Assembly: GCF_030272615.1 (NCBI RefSeq)
Contig: NC_081413.1
Span: 16,750,285-16,814,284 of the forward strand
From: Cryptomeria japonica
Taxonomy: Eukaryota; Streptophyta; Pinopsida; Cupressales; Cupressaceae
DNA length: 64,000 nucleotides
Direction of reading: 5' to 3'
The position numbers and the translations under genes are program-made. The notes beneath the pieces are model-generated. The model was not told the origin of the DNA. It was given only the letters and a program-made list of their open reading frames with translations, and searched no databases. Positions 34,735 to 44,671 of the stretch are shown piece after piece (position 1 is the stretch's first letter; every line of letters begins with the position of its first letter).

Positions 34735-35812
34735 TGATGAAACATATTTTTTTCTAGATAGACAATTGAGAGGGGGGGGGGGGGGGAGCTAAAAACTTGC
34801 ATAAATTAAACTTAATCTTAGATCTGATTATTAAACATGAAAGAATGAATCAACAACACATCATAAGCACACATAACACCAAGAATTTTGGCGTGTAAAA
34901 TCCTATCAAGGGAAAAACCATGATGGGAACCTACCCACAATATGATGATACTTTGTTAGAAGTATTAGAAATATTACAATGGGGAATGCATATGCATTCA
35001 GGAACATTGCCTAGAGCTCACTGCTCAAAAATAGGAAAGGGCTACAACCTAGGGAAGACTCACTATCTTACAAACAGATTTGGATCACATCCAAAAGATC
35101 ATGAACTAATAGAATAACATCTCCTAATGCCTGGTTATAGTTCTGGTTAAGAACATAACAAATTCTTCTCACACTTCTTCTTTGCCTCTGAAAGATGTAT
35201 ACATTCAATGCACATACATACTTTCTGATTCTCATCCATACACATTCAGACTCAAATACAAAGATATCACATTTATTTATACATGACATTGACCTTGTGA
35301 AGATCATCAAGGTCGACTCAACACTCACACCACCTAATTATAATAATATAATCACACATGCTACAATATCACATGCGGACCAAGCAATGTTGGCTAAGAC
35401 ATAGAATAGACCCATATCACATGCCTCGAATGCAAAACACTTCCAAGAATTATGCATAGAACATCTACAACACACTACAAGCATCTGGTCGACCAAAGAT
35501 ATGAAGAACACTAACACATTAGAGAAAATAATCAATTACGTGCACAACGATCAATGCAGACCACCAACACAAAAGGAAAATGATCCAGAAACATCCACAA
35601 GCATCATGATTACCACCACAACATCTGCATCAACACAAATTACTAGAATCACATCATCATCATACTGAACTTCAAGAACACCAACTGCAATGACTGAAAA
35701 TCTAGAAAAATCACTTGTGGAGCTCTAAACTATGAACCATCTGAATTGAAGATATACATCAACGTCCCAAACATATCTCCAAATCTGCAGATCTAGATAT
35801 TAAAATGGAGAT
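34735..35812 (-). repeat. Probable 5' LTR of this minus-strand Copia
   Basis: This is about 1 kb without genes between the degenerate primer site (minus-strand ATAGTATCATAGAAG, compare ATTGGTATCGGAG in Copia A) and the inverted Tat LTR at 35813. On the minus strand it contains GGTTTTTCCC and a C15 run (34772-34786) close to its end, features shared with other Copia LTR ends in this window. The upstream limit is not fixed. Confidence 0.5.
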
Positions 35813-36578
35813 TGTATATGGTGAAAATGGATACAATAATAACAGAATTGAAAGTCTAAATGAATTCAACCACCAAACCCTAGCCTAACAACAACAAAGA
35901 TCCACCATAACATATGAAGATTACCTAAGACAATGTAAATAAAACAAAATCAAAATGTATATACCATCACATGTCCAATAGGGTTTTGAATCTCCATTCT
36001 TCCTATATCCATTGATCTTGCTTGATATATTTGCTCTCAGATTTTATGTGCACAAGAGCTCAACAAAGAACGGAATGTGGTTGCAAGTAGGATCGTAGTG
36101 TAGCCAAAATGATCATTAGCCATTAGGGTTTGATAATGAAGGAGGCATCTCCTTAAATAGAAGACACAATATGAAATGGAGGGATAAGATTGAGAGGTGT
36201 AAAAAGAGAGGTCGGCTAGGATTAGAGGGTAGGTAGAGGAAATAATAAAATAATGAAAGAGGTAGGTAGTGTAGGAATTAAGAGATGAATGACGTGTCAT
36301 GTGTAGAAAATGCTTAATGAATTAATTAAATAAATAAATATTTATTTAATTAATGGAAGAAATGGGATCAATTAAATAAATAAAATATTTATTTAATTTA
36401 GGAAAAGGATAATTTAAATAAATAAATGTATTTATTTAAATGGGAAATAAGGCTAGAAGAGGATAAATGAATTAATTAAATAAATAAAGATTTATTTAAT
36501 TAATAGAAGAATTAGGCTAAGATAATTAAATAAATAAAATATTTATTTAATTAAACATGACAATTTTGGGTGTCTACA
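35813..36578 (-). repeat. LTR of the minus-strand Tat copy
   Basis: The LTR is 766 bp. In element orientation it starts TGTAGACACC and ends CATATACA. The AT-rich palindromes lie at about 36310-36560. Beyond the LTR end there is no primer site, confirming that this is a 3' LTR. Confidence 0.9.
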
Positions 36579-36823
36579 TTTTGCCCCTCTTTGAGACAAT
36601 GCGGCTTGTCGCGTTGTTTCAAAGAAGATAAGATGAACTGATACAGAGTTGCCCCAGTATGGGAATGATATGCCCCCTCGAGAGATTGGATGAAAATGTC
36701 TGAAAAGATTGCAGACAATCTCTCGATAAGAAGAAAAGGCTAGAATGGACTAACCGAATAAAGTGACAAAGTCATGGGATGAAGAAGACTGACTCGGGAA
36801 ATGAAGGCTAAGGCTAGGGTAGG

Positions 36824-36832
36824 CTATAAGAT
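36824..36832 (+). promoter_or_regulatory. TATA-like box of the PMD gene (second copy)
   Basis: CTATAAGAT lies 91 bases before the exon 1 ATG at 36923, at the same distance as in the inner Tat copy. Confidence 0.55.
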
Positions 36833-37104
36833 AGACCACGGGCAAAAGACATCCTCATTGTCATCTACACCTTCACGAGATCAAAGTGCAGAGCGAGAAA
36901 AGAGCAGCAGCAGTCAGCAGCGATGGCCTTCGTGCACAGATTCGACCGTGTTCGCCGAGTTCAGAGACCAGCAGAGGCAGGAGAGCCGATAAGTACCACC
37001 AAACCTCCTCGTACTTTGACGCATTTACTTTTGTCATTAATGCATGCTAGTTAGAGAAATAAATGCGCTTAGGAATTGGGTACAAAAAAGTCCAAAACCG
37101 TGTA

Positions 37105-37360
37105 ACTGCGTCTGCGTCGGTGTCAGGCACGTCTGTGTCCGCCAGGCGCGTCTGTGTCGGTGCCAAGCACGTCTGTGTCTGGAACCGCGTCTATGTGAAA
37201 TGTGGGCGCGTTTACGTCATGCAGGGGCGTTTGTGATGCCAAGTCGCGTTTATGCATAATATAGGCACGTTTATGTCATACAGGCACGTCTGTTTTGTTA
37301 AGGCACGCTTGTGTAGTCTGTAGGTGCGTTTGTGAGATAAAAGCGCGTTTATGTCCCAAA
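37105..37360 (+). repeat. CGCGTCTGTG-like motif array in the second PMD intron
   Basis: About twelve variants (GGCGCGTCTGTG, GCACGTCTGTG, GGCGCGTTTACG, GGCACGTTTATG) occur with 15-30 base spacing, sense to the PMD transcript. They are equivalent to 28095-28365. Confidence 0.8.
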
Positions 37361-37479
37361 AATGCAAGGTTTTGTCTTCTAGGTCAAATCGGTAGTTTTG
37401 TGATGAACATACGCTGTCGATTGGATAAGCTGCTAAGAGGATACACTCAAGCAGGTCCTCTAGGAAGACTACGATAGGT

Positions 37480-37762
37480 CAAGGCACTTTGTGATGAACA
37501 GGGAACACCAAGATAGAGTACTTTGTGATGAACAGGGAGTACCCAAAGTATGAGCAGCACTTTGTGATGAACAGGGAGTGCAAATGTGAGTAACACTTTG
37601 TGATGAATAGTGAGTATCACACACGTAGTACTTTGTGATGAACAGGGAGTACTACTAGGATAGAAGCAACACTTTGTGATGAACAGTGAGTGTCACTAGG
37701 ATAGATAACCATATGCATTTAGATAAAAAGTAGCATTTTGTGATGAACAGTGAATGCCACCA
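37480..37762 (+). repeat. Hairpin-like unit array in the second PMD intron
   Basis: Seven units carry the core TTTGTGATGAACA (once GAATA). Flank pairs include GTACT/AGTAC, GCACT/AGTGC, AGTACT/AGTACT, ACACT/AGTGT and GCATT/AATGC. Two units (near 37483 and 37593) have imperfect pairing. The array ends about 30 bases before the exon 2 acceptor. Confidence 0.88.
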
Positions 37763-37911
37763 TGACTGACATAAGTGATTTGTTTGACTGCAGGAGTATT
37801 TGCCTATGTTGGAGTCATGGGAGAGATTCCCGTCGACTCAGAGATTGTGACCTAAGCTGACAGCTGAGGAGTGAGCTGCCATCGAGGAGATGGGCTTGAG
37901 ACATGTGCTAA

Positions 37912-38110
37912 CTGAAAAACCAGCCACAACAGAAATATCTATAACTCACTTAAATCTTAATACGGACCTCTAAAAATTACACTGAATCAACTTTGAACAA
38001 TTCTCTAGAACCCATTTAATCCACAAACTCTGATCATCAACATGCTAAACAAACCAACTCACTGCATCACTGTCATAGACAATGAAATCAATGACAATAC
38101 ATCTCTCAGA
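37912..38110. other. Unassigned spacer between the Tat fragment and a Copia fragment
   Basis: These 200 bases have no gene. They lie between the truncated PMD exon and the first recognisable Copia protein sequence on the minus strand. They may be diverged Copia sequence. Confidence 0.4.
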
Positions 38111-39220
38111 TATCTCTTAAGCACATATTTGCAGCATACTTACAACAATCTCCAACACCCTTGTCTTGTCAAGAATTGTTGGAACAATCTCAATCTTCTG
38201 TGCTAGAAAACATTTATCATTCTTTCTATTCTTAATGTAATATACATTTCCACCTATTCTAACTCCTTCTGCAACACTTCTACCAATCTTCTCTTTTTTT
38301 ATTACACATCTGGTGCTACCGAACAAAACTTCATAACCTTCTCCACACCTCTGACTAACACTCAACATGCTATGTCTCAAAATTTCAATATAATAAACAT
38401 CATCAATTTTATGCTTACCATCAATAGAAATACTTCCAATACCTCAAATAGCTAAACCATCTTCTCTAGCAAACTTCACAAATCCTCTATCATACTTCTT
38501 GAGATTAACAAACTTGTCTTTATCATTGGTCATGTGATTTGAACATCAAGAGTCTATATTCCATGTATTCGGTTGTATCTTGGCATGCAATAAGATCTTC
38601 ACAGTTTCTTCTTCTTCCAGTTTTTCCAAAGCATTCTCCTTATCTTCAATTGCTAGAAAGAAAGATTATTTATTCAAGTCATCATCAAGTTCATCTTCAA
38701 ATATATGTTCTTCAATAGAGCATAAGCCTTTCTTCTCCTTTTTGTTGAAATTACATCTCTTTAATTCTTCTTCTTCTCATCATCATCTGATCTCTTATAA
38801 TCTTCTATACAAGTGTAATTTGAAGCATAGTGTCCAATTCTACCACAAGAAAAACATTTCAAAGGTAACTTACCTGTATACTTCCTAGTGCCTTGTTGCA
38901 ATCTTCTCACAAAATTCACTTATGCTTCATCTAGGTCTCTATTGCATTCCAGATCATTAAGTCTTGAAATATTAAATGCTTATTCTTCTTCTCTCTTTTC
39001 TCTTCATTTTTGAAATCTTATAGCCTACTAAGGTACTAATAAGTTGATCAATAGTATACTTACTCAAATCATTGCTCTCTCGTATATCACACTTCTGCAA
39101 CTTGTAGGATTTAGGAAAAGTCAACATGATCTTATGCACAACATCACATTCCTGCAACTATCCTTTGGTGGCTCTAATTCCATCAGCAAGATCTCTCGAC
39201 ACTTTCATCTTTAAGCATTC

Positions 39221-40733
39221 CGGTGCAGGAGCACCTTGGTCATATTGATATCTTATAAAGGTTTTTTGTCATGATTTATTGATTTGGTGTTGTTTTAAGT
39301 TGTAATAAGGTCATAAGGACTATTTTTTGTCATTTAAATCTAGTTGTAATCACTTCAAATCAATTTATAAGGCCTTTGATGCCATTTGAGCCATATAGTC
39401 CTACAAGGTCCTGATTGGTCAACATTGGTTAAACCACTCCAAGTGTGTTAAAAATGAGTTGAAATGATGTAATTGGTGTCATATGGTCTATTTTGACATG
39501 TTTTAGGGGTAGGTGTGAAGTTTTGAGTCAATTTGTATCGAAGATCAAAAAAATTATAAAAGTTGCTTGTCAACTTTTTTAACTTTCTAATGCTTATTTG
39601 AGTTCCAATAGTTACCCATTCAAAAATCATTTGGGAATAGTTGGAAAAGGTCTAAGTGGGTATAAATAGTCTCCCCCAAGTTGAGGCAAGTTTGATTTGT
39701 AAGTTTGGAAGAATTTTCAAAATAACTATCTATATTTTCCTGCAATTTCCTACTAATTTGTTGCTCTCAAGCTTGGTGTGTACGAAAAGAATACTGTACA
39801 GACTAAAGGATAACATAGTTTAATAGAGGGGTGAACCACCTTTTATTTGGATGTGGTTTGGTGTAAATCCATTAATTTTTGAGTGAGTGATTGAATTTTA
39901 CTAAAAACAGTCTGAAACCCTCACTATTTAGGGCTTGGACACTAAAATGCATGTAACTTCACATTCCATCGTTGGAAAAATCTAATTCCTGGTGGAATCT
40001 TATTGTTATGAGTCCTCTTGAAGATTAAATTGGTTAAAGGTCAAATGGAGGTGTTTGGAATGAGATATGGCAAGCCCTAGGTCCATCATCTCTATGCGAC
40101 AAACCTAGAAATTGTGATTTTGAGTCCAAATTGGAGTGTTGGGTCAAATTTATGGGGTTTGAACACTGGAAAACTATGAAATACTTGGTTTAGAATAGAA
40201 CCACACTTGTTTTGACCACTTTTTGTGAAGTAGTGTGACTTTTGAGGGTGGATGCTTTGGAAAATGAGGTTATTTGAGCCCCTAAAATAGTGTCAATTTC
40301 AGTTTCGAGCATTTTGTTTTGAAGGAACCTAGGGTAGGGTTCACATATGTTGCCATACATATCAGTAGGTGTCTAGGAAGAGTCTCCTTATGGTTTTGTG
40401 ATCAGTAGTTTGTAATTTATTGCCCAAAGACCCCCTAAGTAGGCTAGTAGGATGTATGTACCCTTCCAAAGAAAACCATAGAAGCAAGAATGTTGGGGTT
40501 GTCCCACTACTCATTGAGGATTATAATGATGTCTCCAATCAATTTTTAAGACTTCCCCAGGGGTTCCTCATCATTTTGTGGAGCTGTGCCAATTTTGTAC
40601 AAACCAGGTTAAGGGTTGAGATGCCTAGTGAATGGCTCATTAACTTGAACCAAGCGATATGCCTTGATATCTTGCAATCTGATTTTTTTTGTTGATTTTT
40701 GAATTTAAAACCACCCTTATGGTCTCTACATCA
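39221..40733 (+). repeat. 5' LTR of the gag-protease element
   Basis: The LTR is 1,513 bp, ending TCTACATCA, and is followed after three bases by a decayed primer site (TGGTATAAGAT at 40737). It holds no gene. The open frame near 40420 is also disrupted in the partner LTR. Confidence 0.88.
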
Positions 40734-40736
40734 TAG

Positions 40737-40748
40737 TGGTATAAGATA
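40737..40748 (+). promoter_or_regulatory. Decayed initiator-Met primer site
   Basis: TGGTATAAGATA corresponds to TGGTATCAGAGC with two substitutions in the first twelve bases. Its position just after the LTR supports the LTR boundary. Confidence 0.7.
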
Positions 40749-40818
40749 TATTAAGTAGATCTCTTGTGGAAAATTGGTGAAGGATTGCTTGAGAAAAGCT
40801 AAAGGTTGTGGGGTCAAG

Positions 40819-41667
40819 ATGCCTCTTAAGAATGTTGGTATTGCTACAGAGTTGCAAGAGTTGAGAGTGAGGAATACTAGGTTGAAAGAGTCTTACAATA
40901 CTATGTTGGCAAGGATTGAAGCCTTGTAGTCAAATCAGAGAAGAAATGTTGACATAGGAGATGTGAGTGAGGAGGAGGAAGAAGAGGAGTTCCAAGAGGC
41001 AGAAGATGAAGAGCAGTTAGATCCTGAAGAACGTATGATCATCACACTTCTCAAAGTAGTTAAAGGTGACCAATATAAGGTAAGGGTTTATTTATTTATA
41101 TATGGTGATAATCTAAATGAGGAGGAACTACTAGATTGGATTGCAGCCATGGAAACCTACTTTGAAAGTGAAGATGTACTCGATGATCAAAAAGTCAAGG
41201 TGGAAAAGACCAAACTAAAGGGACATGAACTTCTATGGTGGAACTATGAACACGATGAGAGGAAAAAGAAGGGAAAATCCAAGATAACATCTTGGGATAG
41301 GATGATTACAAAGCTAAAAGCTAAACTTCTTCCTAAAGATTATCAAGTTCAATTGTTTAAGAAAATTCAAAGTTTAAAGAAAAAGGATTTAGATGTGAAG
41401 GAATATACTGATGAGTTTAATAAGTTAAGCATAATGGTAGGTAGAGAAGAGGGTGAGGTTGAGAAAGTGGCTAGATACCTTGGTGGTCTTAGATTTAACA
41501 TACAAGATGAATTGGTTGTTGCTAATCCAAGGACTGTGGAAGAATGTTTTCAATTGGCTATTAGGTTGGAGGACAAGATAAAGAGAAGGCAAGATAAGTC
41601 TAGTAGAGGAAGAGGAAGAAATACAAGAGGAAGTGTATCATTTCCTACAATTAAACAACCATATTAG
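40819..41667 (+). pseudogene. Gag of the gag-protease element
   Basis: The frame reads MPLKNVGIATELQELRVRN, a stop at 40927, an acidic run, then the capsid-like EELLDWIAAMETYFESEDV, LLWWNYEHDERKKKG, DYQVQLFKKIQSLKKKD and KVARYLGGLRFNIQDELV. It aligns block by block with the chromovirus gag at 6998-7600. The 234-residue main segment from 40963 is uninterrupted. Confidence 0.82.
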
Positions 41668-41961
41668 GAACAAGAAGAAACAAGCAAGGGTAAGGAACAA
41701 AGTGTTAATGCAAGAGGTGGATTTAGGGGTTCAAGAGGCAGGTTTGGAAGAAGTAGAAACTCAAATACCTTTTCTAGTAGAAGCTAAAGTTTCCAAGAGT
41801 TTGGACACCAAGCATTCAAGTGCCTTGAAAGGCAAGGATGTACATCAAGTGGTGGTGAGAGAAGAAATGAAAGAAGAGCTCAAGTAGTACAAGGAGATGG
41901 AGAAGAAAGTGTATCCTCTCTTGGTCTTGTTAATGTTTTCTCAAAAGTTGGAGAAGATTTT

Positions 41962-42380
41962 ATGGCAATAAGAAATTTGTTGCAGACACCTAAAGAGCAA
42001 GACATAAGTCAACGGAGGAGCTTATTTAGGACTACATGCAAATGTAGAGGTAAAGTATGCAAAGTTGTCATTGATTCAGGTTCACAAGATGACATGGTAT
42101 CTAGGGAGATGGTAGATAAGTTGAAGCTAGATAAAGTACCTAATGAATCACCATAGAGAGTCTCTTGGGTAAATGATAATCAAACTCTTCTAGTAGATGA
42201 ACAAGCATTTGTGGAGTTTTAGATTGGTGAGTATAGAGATAGGGTCCTATGTGATGTTTTACAAATGGATTGTTGCCATTTTATATTAGGGAGACCATGG
42301 CAATTTGATAGAAAGTCAATGTATGATGGTAGAGAGAACATCTACCTTATCAATAAGAATGGAAAGACATTTAGACTAAC
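41962..42380 (+). pseudogene. Protease of the gag-protease element
   Basis: The frame reads RRSLFRTTCKCRGKVCKVV, the active site VIDSGSQDDMVSREM and, after two TAG stops (42154, 42220), MDCCHFILGRPWQFDRKSMY. This matches the chromovirus protease (LLIDSGSTKNLV, HLLLGRPWQYD) in order and spacing. Confidence 0.82.
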
Positions 42381-42834
42381 TTCTTTGCAGGAGGATGAAA
42401 AGGTGAAAGGTAAAAGTAAGATTGTCATGTTTGGCAAGAGAGAACCCATAAGGTGTAAAGAAGTTGAAGCCATATCAAGGCTTGGATACACTAAGACAAC
42501 AGGGTTGATTGATGGTATACTAGTTGGGACAGTGATGTGCCCATTTGTGGAGAAAAAAATCAATAAACAAGCAGAGTTTTCTGGTATAGAGGGGATGAAC
42601 CAAGGTGGGAGGATTGAAGATGGCATGAAGAGGAAGCACTTGCAAGTGACAAAGGGCACAAATCGATATGAAACAATGATGGCAAGGGACTTTAATCCCC
42701 TTCCATATGATACGTGTTTGTGTGCAGTTTTGTGTCCTTTTGTTGCAAGTGTCCAAGGAGACCAATGGAAGCATGAAGCAGGGTGGTACTCATGGGACAT
42801 GAGTTCTTCTTTAGGGGGGTTGTATGGTGTGTGA
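42381..42834 (+). CDS. Unplaced open frame after the protease, function unknown
   Basis: The protease frame stays open for about 150 further codons and ends a few bases into the 3' LTR. It contains VTKGTNRYETMMARDFNPLP and no RT motif. It may be a collapsed remnant of the pol linker joined to sequence from the end of the element. I do not recognise it. It is probably not a separate gene. Confidence 0.35.
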
Positions 42835-44340
42835 GCACCTTGGTCATATTGATGCCTTATAAAGAATTTTTGTCACGATTTCTTGTTTTGGTGTAGTGTC
42901 AATTTGTAATAAGGTCCTATGGACCATTTGTTGTTATTTCAATTCATTTGTAATCACTTCAAATCAATTTGTAAGGCCTTAGATGCCATTTGAGTCATAT
43001 AGTACTACAAGGTCTTGATTGGTCAACATTGGTCAAACCACTCCAAGTGTGTTCAAAATGAGTGAAAATGATTTAATTGGTGTCATATGGTCTATTTTGA
43101 CATTTTTTAGGGGTAGGTGTGAAGTTTTGAGTCAATTTGTATTGAAGATCAAAAACATTGTAAAAGTTGCTTGTCAACTTTTTCAACTTTCTAATGCATA
43201 TTTAAGTTCCAATAGTTACCCATTCAAAAATAAGTTGGGAAAAATTGGAAAAGGTCTGAGTGGTTATAAATATCCCCCCCCCAAGTCAGGGCAAGGTTGA
43301 TTTGTAAGTTTGGAAGAAGTTTCAATAAAAACTATCTCTATTTTCCTACAATTTCTTGCTAATTTGTTGCTCTTGAGCTTGGTGCATATGGAAAACATAT
43401 TGTAGGATCTAGAGGATGACATGGTTGGATAGAGGGATTAACTACCTTTAATTTGGTGGTGTTTTTTTGTAAATCCATTAATTTTTTAGCGAGTTTTTGA
43501 AGTTTCACTAAAAACAGTCTGAAACCCTCACTATCTAGGGTTTGGACACGAAAATGTATGTCACTTCACATTCCACTGTTGTAAAAATATAATTATTGGT
43601 GGAATTTTAGTTTTAGGATTACTCTTAAAGATTAAATTAGTTTCAAGTAAAATGGAGGTGTTTGGAATGAGATATGGCAAGCCCTAGGTCCATCATCTCT
43701 ATGTGACAGACCTAGAAATTATGATTTTGAGTGCAAATTGGAGTGTTGGGTCAAATTTATGGGGTTTGAGAAATGGAAACCTATGAAGTAATTTTTTTTG
43801 AATATAACCACACATGTTTGGAAAAGTGGTTGTGAAGTGGTGTGACTTTTGAGGGTGGATGCTTTGGAAAATAGGGCTATTGGAGCCCCTAAAATAGTGA
43901 TAGTTTCAGTTTTGAGCATTTTGTTTTGAAGGAACCTAGGGTAGGGTTCACATATGTTGACATACATCTAATTAGGTGTCTAAGAAGACTCTCCTTATGG
44001 TTTTGTGATCAATGGTTTGTAAGTTATTTCCCAAAGACCCCCTAAGTAGGCTAGTGGGATGTATGTACCCTTCCAAAGCAAACCATAGAAGGAAGCATGT
44101 TGGGGTTGTACCAATGCTCATGGAGAATTTTATTAGTGTCTCCAATCACTTCTTAAGCCTCCCCAAAGGGTTCCTCATCATTTTTTAGAGTTGTGTCAAT
44201 TTTGTACAAACCAAGTTAAGGGTTGTGATACATACTGAATGGCTCATTGACTTGAACCAAGAGATATGCCTTGATATCTTGCAATCTGATTTTGTTTGTT
44301 GATTTGTGAATTTCCAACCACCCTTATGGTCTCTGAATCA
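42825..44340 (+). repeat. 3' LTR of the gag-protease element
   Basis: The LTR is 1,516 bp, starting TGGTGTGTGAGCACC after a TTAGGGGGGTTGTA purine-rich tract, ending TCTGAATCA and followed by CATTC. Confidence 0.88.
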
Positions 44341-44666
44341 CATTCTTAGGTACTCATACTTCTTCTTCTCATCAACCTTGCTTTCTTTGTCTCATATGCT
44401 AAACACAACTTATTTTACACAACTTTAGCTTCCTTTAAACCTGATATCCTTCTGAACACATAATCACTTATATAACAATGAATTATAGCTCTAGCATATG
44501 CATTATCTTCCTTGAAATTTTTCTCATCTGGAGTCTAAGCACCACTCGATGGAGGTGTATATTTCTTTTGAAAAATCTCAAACAATAATCTATACATTAG
44601 AGCTGAAGGAGATCATCAATTGATTGTGGTTGTATATGTCGATGACATAATTTTTGGGGAAAGTAA

Positions 44667-44671
44667 TGATG
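44667..44671 (+). repeat. Target site duplication TGATG (left), Copia A
   Basis: TGATG lies right before the Copia A LTR at 44672 and again at 52282-52286 right after its 3' LTR. The duplication decides between two possible LTR starts 57 bases apart. Confidence 0.9.

Larger units (their letters stand above)
32427..35812 (-). mobile_element. Minus-strand Copia element, 5' half only
   Basis: Reading down from 35812 there is an LTR-like stretch, a decayed primer site, gag, protease and integrase. The sequence stops at the junction near 32426 inside the GYSTKSKAYRV block of the integrase C-terminus. Reverse transcriptase, RNase H and 3' LTR are absent. It is oriented like the remnant at 1-1644, but the LTR-like sequences of the two do not look alike. 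Confidence 0.8.
35813..37911 (-). mobile_element. 3' end of a minus-strand Tat copy (LTR plus 5' part of PMD gene)
   Basis: An inverted LTR (35813-36578) is preceded, in element orientation, by the polypurine tract and by the same region that flanks the 3' LTR of the inner Tat. The PMD gene therefore lies on the plus strand here: TATA-like box, exon 1, the intron with both motif arrays, and the first 118 bases of exon 2. Similarity to the inner copy ends near 37911. It is a truncated copy that evolved separately, which makes it useful for testing conservation. Confidence 0.88.
36923..37911 (+). pseudogene. PMD gene, 5' part (exon 1, intron, start of exon 2)
   Basis: Exon 1 (36923-36988) is 66 bases and open, encoding MAFVHRFDRVRRVQRPAEAG and two more residues. 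The donor is ATAAGT instead of GTAAGT, a one-base loss of the splice site. Exon 2 begins at 37794 after GACTGCAG and reads EYLPMLESWERFPSTQRL before a TGA. A second TGA follows and similarity is lost near 37911. The exon 1 frame is free of the stop seen in the inner copy, so the two copies decayed independently from a coding ancestor. Confidence 0.8.
39221..44340 (+). mobile_element. Gag-protease-only Ty3/gypsy element with intact ends
   Basis: The element is 5,120 bp with LTRs 39221-40733 and 42825-44340 and a CATTC duplication at 39216-39220 and 44341-44345. Its LTR start (CGGTGCAGGAGCACC, with T changed to C) and inner motifs resemble the chromovirus at 5161. The interior encodes gag and protease, then about 400 bases of unplaced open frame. 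It has no reverse transcriptase, RNase H or integrase. The perfect target duplication shows that it moved as a unit or lost pol after insertion. It would depend on a related autonomous element. Confidence 0.88.
38111..44585 (-). mobile_element. Minus-strand Copia fragment (gag and protease), split by a gypsy element
   Basis: Gag runs on the minus strand from about 44585 to 44346 and continues below 39220 after the inserted element. The joined reading gives a Copia gag with LPKSYK-like sequence (TFPKSYKLQKCDIRES, about 39060-39130). The fragment then has a zinc-knuckle region with stops and a protease-integrase linker (HSMLSVSQRCGEGYEVLF near 38350). There is no integrase core, reverse transcriptase or LTR. 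It ends near 38110 and at about 44585. Confidence 0.75.

Noticed and set aside
1-35812. One single Copia split by the outer Tat, explaining both 1-1644 and 32427-35812
   Set aside because: Orientation fits, but the LTR-like sequences of the two parts do not resemble each other and the middle is missing. I kept them as separate elements.
37480-37762. Reading the GTGATGA core as a box C of tandem C/D snoRNAs
   Set aside because: GTGATGA fits box C, but no CTGA box D lies at a fixed place before the closing stem, and the unit is only about 25 bases.
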